64,000 bases of DNA from Lewinellaceae bacterium (GCA_020636325.1 JACJYC010000007.1:1-64000), one strand, 5' to 3'. Positions 17,167 through 25,152 are shown, numbered from the stretch's first letter. Numbers and translations: made by a program. The notes: generated by a model from the letters alone, not told the origin.

Positions 17167-18349
17167 ACAACCTGATCATGTACTCCGGCGCCGGTTCCAT
17201 CAGCGCCCGGTCCTGGATAGCCTCCCGCCTGGGTGCATACCGCCTGGAAGGTAAGGATTTAAATTTTTCCCGCCATTCTTCCGGCAGTTTTTCCATGTCC
17301 AGCACCGTACCGTCCCCCCAGACGTCGGGGTTGAATTTCTGCAATTGCGCATTTGCGGAGATCAGGAAATTCACCACCGCCATCGCGCCGGGCTTATTGG
17401 GCGCATTGAAGGTGATGCCCATATAATGCGAATTCTGAATCGTGCCGGGATAGGGCACATAAGAACGCGCTGTGGCGGGGAAGAACCCCAGGTTCACCTT
17501 ATTGTCCACTTCGCCGTCGTTATTCGAAAAGGTAAAATTCACCTCGCCGTTGGCAAACATCTGGTGCAGGGCCGACAAGGTTTCCGGAAAGGTTTTGCCT
17601 TCCTTCCAAAACGCGGGCTTGATCTCGTTGATCGTCTGCCAGAGCCGGGTCGAATACCGTTTGTAGACTTCCTCGCTGAAGGCCCCCTCGAACAGGGAAT
17701 TGTCGCCCGCCAGCGCCATCATCCAGGACTTCAGGATCGTCATGCCCGTGAATTCGTTCGGGATGGTGAACACGCCGGGATGGGCCGCAACATAAGCCGG
17801 AATATCGTCGAAGGAAGCCGGCGGCTGCGGAGCGCGCAGGGTATCGTAAATGAAGGCCAGTTGCACATTGCCCCACGGGCATTCCATCCCGTTGACCGGC
17901 TGCTGAAAATCGGTATTGATGAAGGGGTTGTCCCAATCGATGTACGCCGCATTGGGCAGCTTATCCGCGTAGGGGCCAAATAGCCCGTCGATCTGCCGCA
18001 ACTGGTAGAACGTCTCGCCGTTGATCCATCCAAGGTCGATGGCGCCCGTTTTCTTGCCGGCTTCTTTTTCCGCCAGCAACAGGCTCACGATCTGTGTGCC
18101 CTGCCCCCCTGAAATGTTCAGGGTGATCCCATATTGCTGCTCCAGCGCCGGCCGCACAAATTCCGTCATGTACTTGTTGATGAAGGGATCCCCCTGCCAC
18201 ATCATCAGGTTGACCTCCGTCCCCCTGGCCCGTTCCTCGATCTCATCCCAGGAAAGGCCCCGGGGGTCTTCAGCTGCTGCATCTTGTCCGCCCGGACCGC
18301 ATCCGGCGATCACCGACAGGAAAACAACTGCAATAACGATTATCCGCAT
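17129..18349 (-). CDS. ynjB: ABC transporter substrate-binding lipoprotein, YnjB-like
   Basis: The 406-residue binding protein of the importer. The N-terminus is a lipoprotein signal ending VIAGC, lipid on Cys17. The body matches what I know of E. coli YnjB: WQGDPFINKYM near the start, KTGAIDLGWINGETF, CPWGNVQLAFIYD, and NFLISANAQLQKFNPDVWGD with VLDMEKLPEEWRE toward the end. The YnjBCD substrate is not established; thiamine-like or sulfur compounds have been considered by analogy. The first gene of the operon, it lies downstream of a repeat-filled spacer and a TonB receptor gene on the same strand, so it may be the inner-membrane partner of that receptor (inference). Confidence 0.85.
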   Translation of the reverse strand: MRIIVIAVVFLSVIAGCGPGGQDAAAEDPRGLSWDEIEERARGTEVNLMMWQGDPFINKYMTEFVRPALEQQYGITLNISGGQGTQIVSLLLAEKEAGKKTGAIDLGWINGETFYQLRQIDGLFGPYADKLPNAAYIDWDNPFINTDFQQPVNGMECPWGNVQLAFIYDTLRAPQPPASFDDIPAYVAAHPGVFTIPNEFTGMTILKSWMMALAGDNSLFEGAFSEEVYKRYSTRLWQTINEIKPAFWKEGKTFPETLSALHQMFANGEVNFTFSNNDGEVDNKVNLGFFPATARSYVPYPGTIQNSHYMGITFNAPNKPGAMAVVNFLISANAQLQKFNPDVWGDGTVLDMEKLPEEWREKFKSLPSRRYAPRREAIQDRALMEPAPEYMIRLYEDFRKYVIEAD

Positions 18350-18368
18350 AATGATTGTCCGATTGATT

Positions 18369-18458
18369 CCACCGCCCGCCGTAACTTCAGCGAAGGTGGG
18401 GATTGTTCAATTGATTCGATTGATTCCACCGCCCGCCGAAGCTTCAGCGAAGGTGGGG
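18369..18458. repeat. Two copies of the CCACCGCC palindromic element
   Basis: CCACCGCCCGCCG...CTTCAGCGAAGGTGGGG at 18369-18401 and again at 18426-18458. The ends pair (CCACC/GGTGG) with an inner AGCTT/CAGCG arm, an imperfect 31-33 bp palindrome. Related copies are at 24150-24221 (interrupted) and 40053-40085. Confidence 0.8.
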
Positions 18459-18754
18459 ATTGTTCCGATTGATCCGATTGGGGCGTCCGTCGATTGGTTT
18501 TGCTTTCAGTTCCTCGATTCCTCAGTTCCTCAGTTCCTCAATAAATGATTGTTCGATTGATCCGATTGGGGCGTCCGTCGATTGGTTTTGCTTTCAGTTC
18601 CTCGATTCCTCAGTTCCTCAGTTCCTCAATAAATGATTGTTCGATTGTTCCGATTGGGGCGTCCGTCGATTGGTTTTGCTTTCAGTTCCTCAGTTCCTCA
18701 GTTCCTCGATTCCTCGATTCCTCGATTCCTCGATTCCTCAGTTCCTCAATAAAT
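18458..18754. repeat. Three tandem copies of an 88-bp unit
   Basis: Copies at 18458-18546, 18547-18634 and 18635-18754. Each runs GATTGTTC..., GATTGGGGCGTCCGTCGATT, GGTTTTGCTTTCAG, then TTCCTCGATTCCTCAGTTCC words, then AATAAAT. The third copy is lengthened by extra TTCCTCGA words. The 18350-18771 spacer holds only these repeats and palindromes. Confidence 0.85.
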
Positions 18755-18771
18755 GATTGATTCCACACTTT

Positions 18772-21700
18772 TCAAAACAAATACCGCACGCCAAACTGAA
18801 ACTGCCTTGGGGGCGCCGCGTTCCGCCGCACGAGCAATCCGCCGGACGCGGGACCGGTCTGGATCTGGTTGCTCTGGGTGGCGTTGTTGCTGTACCCGCT
18901 CAGGTTTTCGGCGTTGAACAGGTTGAAGACGTCTGCCCGGATCTCGAGCATGCCGCCGCCGATGGAGAACTGGTACTGCGCGCTCAGGTCGAAGGTATTC
19001 GACCAGGGCAGGCGGTCGCTGTTGCGGGATTCGCCGGGGTGCCGGTCGCTGTTGCCCACATAGGCGTCGCCGAAAGCGCTGCCGTCGCCGTTGAGGTCGT
19101 TGGTGTACACAAAATTGCCGTTGCCGTCTTTGACCGGCGTACCGTCCGCATTGATCACGCGGTAGAGGCTGCCGTCGGGTACCCGGTTGATGGGTTGTCC
19201 GCTTTGCAGGAGCGCTGCCAGGGTCAGGTTGAAATGCTGAGCCGGATACCAGCTGAACATGCCGTTGATGATGTGCCGCCGGTCATTGATGGACGGGCCC
19301 CATTCCGCCTCGAAATTATTGGCGTCCATTGCCCGGAAGTTGATGTCCTCGGTGTTGTTTTCCAGCAGCGAAAGCGTATAGATCAGGCGGTAGGAAAAAT
19401 CGTCTTCCCCGCGGTCTTTCTGCAAATTCAGGCTCATGGCGTAATACCGGGATTTGCCCGCGGTTTCGGTCATGACGATGCTTTGCGCAACCCCGGTCAG
19501 GGTATCCCCGTTGATCACCCCGGCGCCGCCGATAATGGGTACCGGGCGGGTCAGGTTGGCCCATGCGCTGCTGCGCGCCACCAGTTCGTCGGCGCTGCGG
19601 CCGTAATCCCAGGCCGAAGGCGCATTGAGGTTGACCGTCCGGAACAGGTTGCGGGATTCGTTATACACAAAATCCACATAAAAAAGCTTGTTCTCATTCA
19701 CCTGGTACTGATACCCCAGCGTACTCTGGTAGGTATAGGGATTTTGGTATCCGTTGGGGTTCAGGATCCTGCGTTCGCCGCTGAACAGGTTGCGCTGGTC
19801 GGCGTACGACGAAGCGGCAGGTCCGTTGAGGTAGGTGAACGGCAATCCGGTATTGCTGCTCTGCCCTACCGTCAGGTTGCCGTCGAAGGTCACGCGGTCG
19901 ATATCGGTGTCGGCGGGTAAAATACCCTGCGACGCCAGGTAGGCGATCTGGGTTTTGAAATCGGCCGACGTATTGTTCTGCTGCAGGGCGTCGCTGTAAA
20001 TGGCGTAATTGATCTTGTCGTAGAACAGGCCGAAGCCGCCCCGGAGCGCGCTGCGTTCATCCAGTTTGTAATTGAAGCTGACCCGTGGCGCGATATTGTT
20101 CAGGTCCCCTTTATCGCTGCCGCCCTTCGACAGGTTGTCGTAATCGTACCGCAGGCCGAGCGAAAGATTAAGGCGGTCGGTCGCCGCGATCTGGTCCTCC
20201 AGGTAGGCGCTGAAGATGTTCTGGGTGGTGCCGAAAGCTGCCGGCCGCAATTCGATGAAATACCCGAGCACCTGTGCATCGGCCGGGATATCGCTGACCG
20301 AAAGGGCCGAACCCCGGTTGAGCGACCTGACGGCGTTCAACTGGCTGTCCGTCAGCCGGACGGTATAGCTGCCGTTGGGGTTGCCGCCGCCCAGCAGGCT
20401 TTGTTTCGCGCTGATCAGTTCCACGCCGGTTTTCAGGGTATGCTTGCCCAGGTAGAACGAAAATTTCTGCTGCACCTGGAAGGTATTCTCCGTTTCATCG
20501 AAAATATACCCGGGGTGTCCCAGGAAAGCGGCTACCTGGCCGGTATTGTCCAGCACGGTCACATCGGGGCTGTCCGGGTTTTCTGCCCGGCCGTAGTTCC
20601 AGCGGAAGCGGGCGTATTGCAGGTTGGTCTCCGAAGAGAAATGCTCCGTGAAATACACGTTGCTGTTGGCGATCAGCAGGGAATTGCGATCCTGGAAATT
20701 GGCAGCCGAAGGAAAATTCAGGCCTCCGGTAAGGCCGCCCGCCTGCCGGCCGATGGTCACGCCGCCCAGGTTGGCCCGCAAGGACGACCGCAGGCCCGTA
20801 TTCCAGATATGGTCGATCTTGGCGGAAGCGTACGTAAACCGGTTGTTACCCCGTACGGTTTCATTCACGCCGAGCGCGGGCGAGTTGAGCAGGTTGTCCT
20901 TCAGGTCGGTGGTATGTTCGAGATTGATGTAGTAAAAGGTTTTGTCCCGGGTAATGGGTCCGCCGAACCCGACCCCGGCCTGATAGCGCTGGAAGCCGTC
21001 CTTGACCTGGTTGCCGGAAAGGTCGCGCTGCAGGTACGGCGATGCTGCGTCGATGACCGAACCGGGGCGGGTCAGGAAAAAGGCTTCTCCCTTGAAATCG
21101 TTGCTGCCGGACCGGGAGGTGACGTTGATGATGCCGTTGCCGGTATTCCCGAATTCGACGCTGTAGTTGTTGGTCAGGACGGTGACGTTGCGGGTAAAAC
21201 CCACCGGGATGGCGAATTTCTGGCCGCCCAGGAATCGCTCGTTGTTGTCCATCCCGTCGATCAGGTAATTGTTGAAAAGACCGTTGGCGCCGTTGATGCT
21301 CACATTGGGCGCTTCGGGATAAAATCCGGTAGCCTGCGACACGTTGGGCAGCCGGTACAGCATACGGGTAATATCCCGCCCTTCCACCGGCAATTCTTCG
21401 ATCTGTTTCAGGGGCATTTCCGACGCTACTTCCGCATTGATGGCGTTGATGCGGCTGGTAGAGGTGGCCCGCACCACGACCTCGTCGATTTGTTGGCTGG
21501 TTTTTTGCGGTAAAAGCAGGTTGACCGACCGGATATAATTGGACCGGAGCTCGATCCCGGCCGCTTCAGCCGAGTCGTAACGGTCGTCGCCCGGGGTAAA
21601 GATCCGGTAAATGCCGTTCAGCGCCAATCCTTTGAACCGGAGTTTACCGTTGGCATCTGTCTGGCCGGCAGCCTGAAAGCCGATGGCCGGATTTTCAATA

Positions 21701-21828
21701 TTCACCGTATACCCGGCAATGGGTTCCTGGGTGAGCAGGTCGCCAAGGGTCACTTCGATTTCTCCCTGGGCGGATAAGAACGCGGAAAAAAGGACAAGTT
21801 GGATCAGTAAACTGAGTTGCTTCTTCAT
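18772..21828 (-). CDS. TonB-dependent receptor, Oar-like
   Basis: A 1018-residue outer-membrane receptor. The start at 21828 gives a signal peptide (MKKQLSLLIQLVLFSAFLSAQ). Residues about 22-105 are a carboxypeptidase-regulatory-like beta domain. A TonB-box-like segment (IDEVVVRAT) and a plug follow (GRDITRMLYRLPNV, SINGANGLFNNYLIDGMDNN, VEFGNTGNGIINVTSRSG). The rest is a 22-strand barrel ending in aromatic FQFGVRYLF. It imports a substrate too large for porins; the identity is unknown. No SusD-like partner is present. The YnjB-like importer operon lies immediately downstream on the same strand. Confidence 0.9.
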   Translation of the reverse strand: MKKQLSLLIQLVLFSAFLSAQGEIEVTLGDLLTQEPIAGYTVNIENPAIGFQAAGQTDANGKLRFKGLALNGIYRIFTPGDDRYDSAEAAGIELRSNYIRSVNLLLPQKTSQQIDEVVVRATSTSRINAINAEVASEMPLKQIEELPVEGRDITRMLYRLPNVSQATGFYPEAPNVSINGANGLFNNYLIDGMDNNERFLGGQKFAIPVGFTRNVTVLTNNYSVEFGNTGNGIINVTSRSGSNDFKGEAFFLTRPGSVIDAASPYLQRDLSGNQVKDGFQRYQAGVGFGGPITRDKTFYYINLEHTTDLKDNLLNSPALGVNETVRGNNRFTYASAKIDHIWNTGLRSSLRANLGGVTIGRQAGGLTGGLNFPSAANFQDRNSLLIANSNVYFTEHFSSETNLQYARFRWNYGRAENPDSPDVTVLDNTGQVAAFLGHPGYIFDETENTFQVQQKFSFYLGKHTLKTGVELISAKQSLLGGGNPNGSYTVRLTDSQLNAVRSLNRGSALSVSDIPADAQVLGYFIELRPAAFGTTQNIFSAYLEDQIAATDRLNLSLGLRYDYDNLSKGGSDKGDLNNIAPRVSFNYKLDERSALRGGFGLFYDKINYAIYSDALQQNNTSADFKTQIAYLASQGILPADTDIDRVTFDGNLTVGQSSNTGLPFTYLNGPAASSYADQRNLFSGERRILNPNGYQNPYTYQSTLGYQYQVNENKLFYVDFVYNESRNLFRTVNLNAPSAWDYGRSADELVARSSAWANLTRPVPIIGGAGVINGDTLTGVAQSIVMTETAGKSRYYAMSLNLQKDRGEDDFSYRLIYTLSLLENNTEDINFRAMDANNFEAEWGPSINDRRHIINGMFSWYPAQHFNLTLAALLQSGQPINRVPDGSLYRVINADGTPVKDGNGNFVYTNDLNGDGSAFGDAYVGNSDRHPGESRNSDRLPWSNTFDLSAQYQFSIGGGMLEIRADVFNLFNAENLSGYSNNATQSNQIQTGPASGGLLVRRNAAPPRQFQFGVRYLF

Positions 21829-21871
21829 AATGGTGATGATTTTTGAATCAAAAACACGATGACCGGGCAAC

Positions 21872-21885
21872 GGAACACGCGTTCC
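21872..21885. promoter_or_regulatory. Palindrome upstream of the TonB receptor
   Basis: GGAACACGCGTTCC, a near-perfect 14-bp inverted repeat, lies about 45 bases before the receptor start. Its position would suit an operator, but no regulator is known and it may be chance. Confidence 0.25.
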
Positions 21886-21964
21886 GCCGCGCTAAATGTG
21901 CAGGCAGTCATTGTTTGTTTTCGAAAGCTCCGGATAAAACGGCGACGCCGCAGACGGTTGTTCC

Positions 21965-22705
21965 TCAGATGGCTATTGCCCCGAAATCTGCCTGACAACC
22001 GCTGATCTTCAATGGAATGGGCGGCCCCCTTCTCGGCAAAATAGCGGCAACCATCGCCAATGATGGAATTCTCCTGTTATCAGATACGTAATTTGAATGG
22101 CAAACGGTTTGGACGATGTTGTGCAACCGGGTTATCCATCCGGTCCGGCGATACCGGTCATAGAGGAATGCGATGAGCTCACCGGCCGTATTGACATCCG
22201 ATCTTTCGGCCAGCCGTACCGGTTCGCTGCCCTGCCGGCAAAAAAAACCGTTCAGCCCTTCCGCAAGCCGGTTGGTTTGCCAGGGCAGATCCGCAAACGC
22301 CGGTTCAAACTCCTTTTTGGCCAGCGTAAACAGGTAAACCCCGCCCCGCCGGTCGGGACCGATGCAAGGTTTTCCCGCCATCAGTGCAGCAGTTGCCCGA
22401 TGCAGATCGCGGACAGACAGCATCGGGCAATCGTTCCCGATGCAGATTATGCCGGTATAGCCCCGGCTGAAGAGAAAAGCCAGGCAATCATTCAATTGAG
22501 CTGAAAAATCACCGCCGGGTGAAATGGGCAGGTCGGCAGAGAAAAAAGCCGGCAAACGGGTCCGGCGGACCAACCGGGCGGTTTTGCCCAGCATCAGGCG
22601 CAATGCAGCCGAATTGGCCCGGCGGCTGCCCCGAATTATGGTTTTTCGGCGCGCCTCCTTTTCCGGTGATTGGGCGAATACCAATATGGCTACACGATGC
22701 TGCAA
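21965..22705 (-). CDS. DUF2064 family glycosyltransferase-like protein
   Basis: A 246-residue cytosolic protein. The N-terminus MQHRVAILVFAQSPEKEARRK and the central IGNDCPMLSVRDL followed by CIGPDRRGGVYLFTL match the DUF2064 / TIGR04282 family (GSDCP...GPxxDGGYYLIGL), which has a nucleotide-sugar transferase fold. The family is often found near radical SAM genes of unknown function; one lies about 7 kb away here, on the same strand. The exact reaction is unknown. The C-terminal 60 residues (after FLYDRYRRTGW) look unrelated to the family core. Confidence 0.75.
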   Translation of the reverse strand: MQHRVAILVFAQSPEKEARRKTIIRGSRRANSAALRLMLGKTARLVRRTRLPAFFSADLPISPGGDFSAQLNDCLAFLFSRGYTGIICIGNDCPMLSVRDLHRATAALMAGKPCIGPDRRGGVYLFTLAKKEFEPAFADLPWQTNRLAEGLNGFFCRQGSEPVRLAERSDVNTAGELIAFLYDRYRRTGWITRLHNIVQTVCHSNYVSDNRRIPSLAMVAAILPRRGPPIPLKISGCQADFGAIAI

Positions 22706-22789
22706 GGGCCTCTCTTTGTTGCAAATCTAACAGAATCCCCGAACAAGTGGGAAAAAACCGGTTGCTAACGTCGCTGCGGCGATAGTTGG

Positions 22790-22880
22790 AATTGATTGAA
22801 TTGGTCCGATTGATCCGAATGGTTTTGCCTTCAGTTCCTCAATTCTTCAGTTCCTCAATTCTTCAGTTCCTCAATAAATG
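22790..22880. repeat. CAGTTCCTCAATTCTT word repeat
   Basis: A diverged relative of the 88-bp unit at 18.5 kb: TTGGTCCGATTGATCCGA, GGTTTTGCCTTCAG, then TTCCTCAATTCTTCAG words and AATAAATGATTGA. No gene is seen between 22706 and 23095. Confidence 0.75.
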
Positions 22881-22917
22881 ATTGAGTCGATTATCTCTAA
22901 ACCGGGGCGCTATAACA

Positions 22918-22955
22918 AGGTTAAAGGTTAAAGGTTAAAGGTTGAAGGTTGAAGA
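22918..22955. repeat. AAAGGTT heptamer repeat
   Basis: About five copies of AAAGGTT/GAAGGTT in a row. The same heptamer array is at 41660-41715. Confidence 0.8.
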
Positions 22956-22983
22956 GGCTGAATGGCGGCGTCAGTGCGGGCCG

Positions 22984-23088
22984 TTTTGCGGCGGAAAATC
23001 TTCCTTTTGCGACGGAAAATCTTCCTTTTGCGGCGAAAAATCTTCCTTTTGCGACGGAAAATCTTCCTATTGCGACGGAAAATCTTCC
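22984..23088. repeat. 21-bp tandem repeat, five copies
   Basis: Five exact-length copies of TTTTGCGACGGAAAATCTTCC with a few substitutions (starts 22984, 23005, 23026, 23047, 23068). The array stops seven bases before the stop codon of the lipoprotein gene and lies downstream of it. A plus-strand frame reads a 7-residue repeat, but that frame continues antisense through the lipoprotein gene and is not credible as a gene. Confidence 0.9.
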
Positions 23089-23095
23089 GTCGCTA

Positions 23096-23935
23096 CTAGA
23101 ACTCCACCTCCATGGATTTGATCACCTGTTCCGCCGTATCCACCAATCGTACGCTGTATTTGCCCGGGGGGAGGTTGCGGATCTCGAAGCTGAACCGGAA
23201 TTTATGCGATCCGCGCATCTGTTTGCGGCCTTTGAAGAAATAGTGGACGGCCTGGTCCTGGTCGTTGTACAACCCGAAGCTGACCGGTTGCTCGGCGGAC
23301 AGATCGTACCGGAAGATGCCTTCAAGGGCAGCGGGCGCATGCCGGAAAGCCGGCTCCCCGGGGTTGGCCTGCCGCTGGTGGAGGACGGCGTATTCGGGCG
23401 GCGCCACGCCGATGGATTTGGCTACAAATCCGGCCAGTTCCGCGTTGGCGATATATGTGACCGGATGTTTGTCGGTGATCACCCACACGGCGCTTTGGGC
23501 GGATGGGTCGTTGTACAGTTTATGCTCGTTGATGAATTGCGCCACCGCCAGCAAGTGGCCGGTTGCCAGCATGGCCAGGTTGAAAGCGCTGCCGGCCGCC
23601 GGGGAGCCGTCGGAGGCTTCGGTACAGGCCGTAAACAACCCGACCGGCCGGATCTTCCCCGCTTCCACGAGGAGGGATTTCTCTTCCAGAACGATCAGGT
23701 TCTGCAGGCTGGAATCCTCGGGTTCAAAAATTTGCCCGGCGGGGATCCGGATCTCAACCGGTTTTTTCCCTTTATTGTTGAGCGATATCTTCAGCGCCTC
23801 GCCGTTGTGGCCTCCCTGGCCTTCTATCCGGATATGGATCAAACCCTTTGCAACGGCATCCAGCAGGTCCACCGGATCAGCCTTGCAGGAAAGGGCAAGC
23901 GAAAATGCGAACAGGGAAAGGACCAAGGTTCTCAT
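23096..23935 (-). CDS. Hypothetical lipoprotein
   Basis: A 279-residue exported protein. The N-terminus MRTLVLSLFAFSLALSC ends in a lipobox with Cys17. Residues 30-75 read as a beta domain (HIRIEGQGGHNGEALKISLN, PVEIRIPAGQIFEP). The middle (LAVAQFINEHKLYN, AVWVITDKHPVTYI) is mixed, and the last third ends in a beta-sandwich-like FSFEIRNLPPGKYSVRLVD. No family was recognised. It stands alone between repeat-filled spacers, so context gives no clue to its role. Confidence 0.7.
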   Translation of the reverse strand: MRTLVLSLFAFSLALSCKADPVDLLDAVAKGLIHIRIEGQGGHNGEALKISLNNKGKKPVEIRIPAGQIFEPEDSSLQNLIVLEEKSLLVEAGKIRPVGLFTACTEASDGSPAAGSAFNLAMLATGHLLAVAQFINEHKLYNDPSAQSAVWVITDKHPVTYIANAELAGFVAKSIGVAPPEYAVLHQRQANPGEPAFRHAPAALEGIFRYDLSAEQPVSFGLYNDQDQAVHYFFKGRKQMRGSHKFRFSFEIRNLPPGKYSVRLVDTAEQVIKSMEVEF

Positions 23936-24001
23936 CGTTTGTTCAGGCGTTTTGTGGTAAACCTTTATAACGCAAAAAGCGAGGGATTATTCGATTGTTC
24001 G

Positions 24002-24017
24002 CCACGCCGCGGCGTGG
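24002..24017. repeat. Perfect 16-bp palindrome CCACGCCGCGGCGTGG
   Basis: A perfect inverted repeat embedded in GATTGTTCG words. An identical copy with similar flanks (TTCG before, TCGATTG after) is at 40027-40042. Confidence 0.85.
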
Positions 24018-24149
24018 TCGATTGTTCGATTGTTCCGATTGGGGCGTCCGTCAGTCGGTCAGCCTAATCCAATCATTCGGATTAATCGACTTAATCGGTC
24101 CAATTTTTCGATTCCTCGATTCCTCAGTTCCTCGATTCCTCGATTGATT

Positions 24150-24221
24150 CCACCGCCCGCCGAAGCTTCAGCCTCCGGACGACAAAGTCGCCTACGGCAG
24201 ACGGCGTCAGCGAAGGTGGGG
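24150..24221. repeat. Interrupted copy of the CCACCGCC palindromic element
   Basis: The left part is identical to the 18.4 kb copies as far as GAAGCTTCAGC, then 39 extra bases (CTCCGGACGACAAAGTCG..., ending CAGC), then the right half CGAAGGTGGGG. The extra piece is bounded by CAGC on both sides. Confidence 0.7.
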
Positions 24222-24230
24222 ATTGTTCGA

Positions 24231-24264
24231 TTGGTTCCCTGCCTGCCGGCAGGCAGGGAACCAA
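24231..24264. repeat. Perfect 34-bp palindrome
   Basis: TTGGTTCCCTGCCTGCC is followed at once by its exact reverse complement: 17-bp arms and no spacer. It lies ten bases after the interrupted palindromic element. The 23936-24327 stretch contains no gene, only these palindromes and GATT/CTCGATTCC words. Confidence 0.9.
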
Positions 24265-24327
24265 TGAAATAAGGATTTTTACCATTTCAATGAGGATTTC
24301 TCCTATGCCTCAAGGCTGCCGCGGCCT

Positions 24328-24335
24328 TACCTTTG
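24328..24335 (+). promoter_or_regulatory. -7 box TACCTTTG
   Basis: An exact TAnnTTTG match with no convincing -33 element. It would give a leader of about 310 bases before the small gene at 24648. A second, weaker candidate (TACTTTTA at 24622-24629) is closer to that gene. Confidence 0.4.
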
Positions 24336-24509
24336 CGATACAAAACAATTCAGCCGATAGCGCGATTGTCTTTCCAATTCCCCCTGACAATCAACTTTTG
24401 GTGAACAGCTTCAGTGTAACGCAAGATTTCCACCCAGCAATGGAACCCAAATAAAACCAAAGGAAATCATTCAGCTGATAATACTATCCCCGGAAGCCCC
24501 AAAAACCAA

Positions 24510-24545
24510 ATGAAAAACACCTTAAAATCCGATTTCTATCAGTAA
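24510..24545 (+). CDS. Possible 11-residue leader ORF (MKNTLKSDFYQ)
   Basis: ATG to TAA, preceded by an A-rich stretch, within the presumed leader of the small protein gene. Nothing but its position supports it. It could be chance. Confidence 0.15.
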   Translation: MKNTLKSDFYQ

Positions 24546-24647
24546 GTAGCGCATAACTGATTAGCCCTGGGGCTGGTCTTTCCGTCTGCAATGGATACGG
24601 GAAGTATAAAACTAAACCCCTACTTTTAAAGCTAAAAGCAATAAGTT

Positions 24648-24980
24648 ATGTACTCCAACCCTAAGAAAACGGATCTGACGGTAGCCGATGGGCTGACCAA
24701 CAATTCCGAAGCCCTGGCAAAAATCCTTCCGGATTTCAACTTTGTATTTTTCGGAAAGGATGACCTTCTGAACGTACTTAGCCAGGCGGATTGCGTCGGT
24801 ATCAAGTTCAGAATGGGTGTATCCCCAAAAGGCTTCAAAACCCTGATCGCTTTCGGCGTGACGGGGAATGGGACTGAAATCCAACCGGCGGCCGCAAGAG
24901 ACCTGACAACGCCACCCCCCGGCGGTGTTGTGCTCAGCCTTGAACCCTGCCCGGATGAATGCCCGGACGACGAAGAATAG
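24648..24980 (+). CDS. Small protein of unknown function with Cys-Pro tail
   Basis: 110 residues, soluble, no signal peptide. The N-terminal half has a helix (NNSEALAKILPDF) leading to FVFFGKDDLLNVLSQADCVG. Then comes a beta pattern IKFRMGVSPKGFKTLIAFGV, TGNGTEI, and a tail with LEPCPDECPDDEE. This layout resembles short Bacteroidota proteins with a 'helix, FxxDxLxxLLxQxxCxGIR, LVxxGxDxxG, CPxxC' order that I have seen only as hypotheticals. It is monocistronic: a long leader upstream and a terminator downstream. The paired cysteines could bind metal or form a disulfide (inference). Confidence 0.7.
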   Translation: MYSNPKKTDLTVADGLTNNSEALAKILPDFNFVFFGKDDLLNVLSQADCVGIKFRMGVSPKGFKTLIAFGVTGNGTEIQPAAARDLTTPPPGGVVLSLEPCPDECPDDEE

Positions 24981-25069
24981 TCGTGATAATCCCACGAACC
25001 CCGACCCCTCCCCCAAAAAGCCAAATGCTACACCTAAAACACTGCATTCAGGAGGGGACAAGTAGAAGT

Positions 25070-25115
25070 GGAGGGAAGAGAATTCCATAATTTTTCTCTT
25101 CCCCTCCCGGTTTTA
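25070..25115 (+). terminator. Rho-independent terminator
   Basis: GGAGGGAAGAGAA at 25070-25082 pairs with TTCTCTTCCCCTCC at 25094-25107 with one bulge, followed by CGGTTTTA. It ends the small gene transcript and insulates the HTCS gene at 25153. Confidence 0.75.
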
Positions 25116-25152
25116 TTGGTTACCTCATTGCCATTGCATATCTTTCGCTGCA

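Noticed and set aside
18757..19920. Long plus-strand frame opposite the TonB receptor gene.
   Set aside because: Antisense shadow typical of GC-rich genes; no family features, while the minus strand reads a complete receptor.
22984..23088. 21-bp repeats as a possible CRISPR or iteron origin.
   Set aside because: No spacers between units, no DnaA-box-like sequence and no replication gene nearby.
22949..24067. Long plus-strand frame with a 7-residue FATENLP repeat.
   Set aside because: It runs antisense through the lipoprotein gene at 23096-23935, which has a signal peptide and sensible codon use; the repeat part is the 21-bp array.
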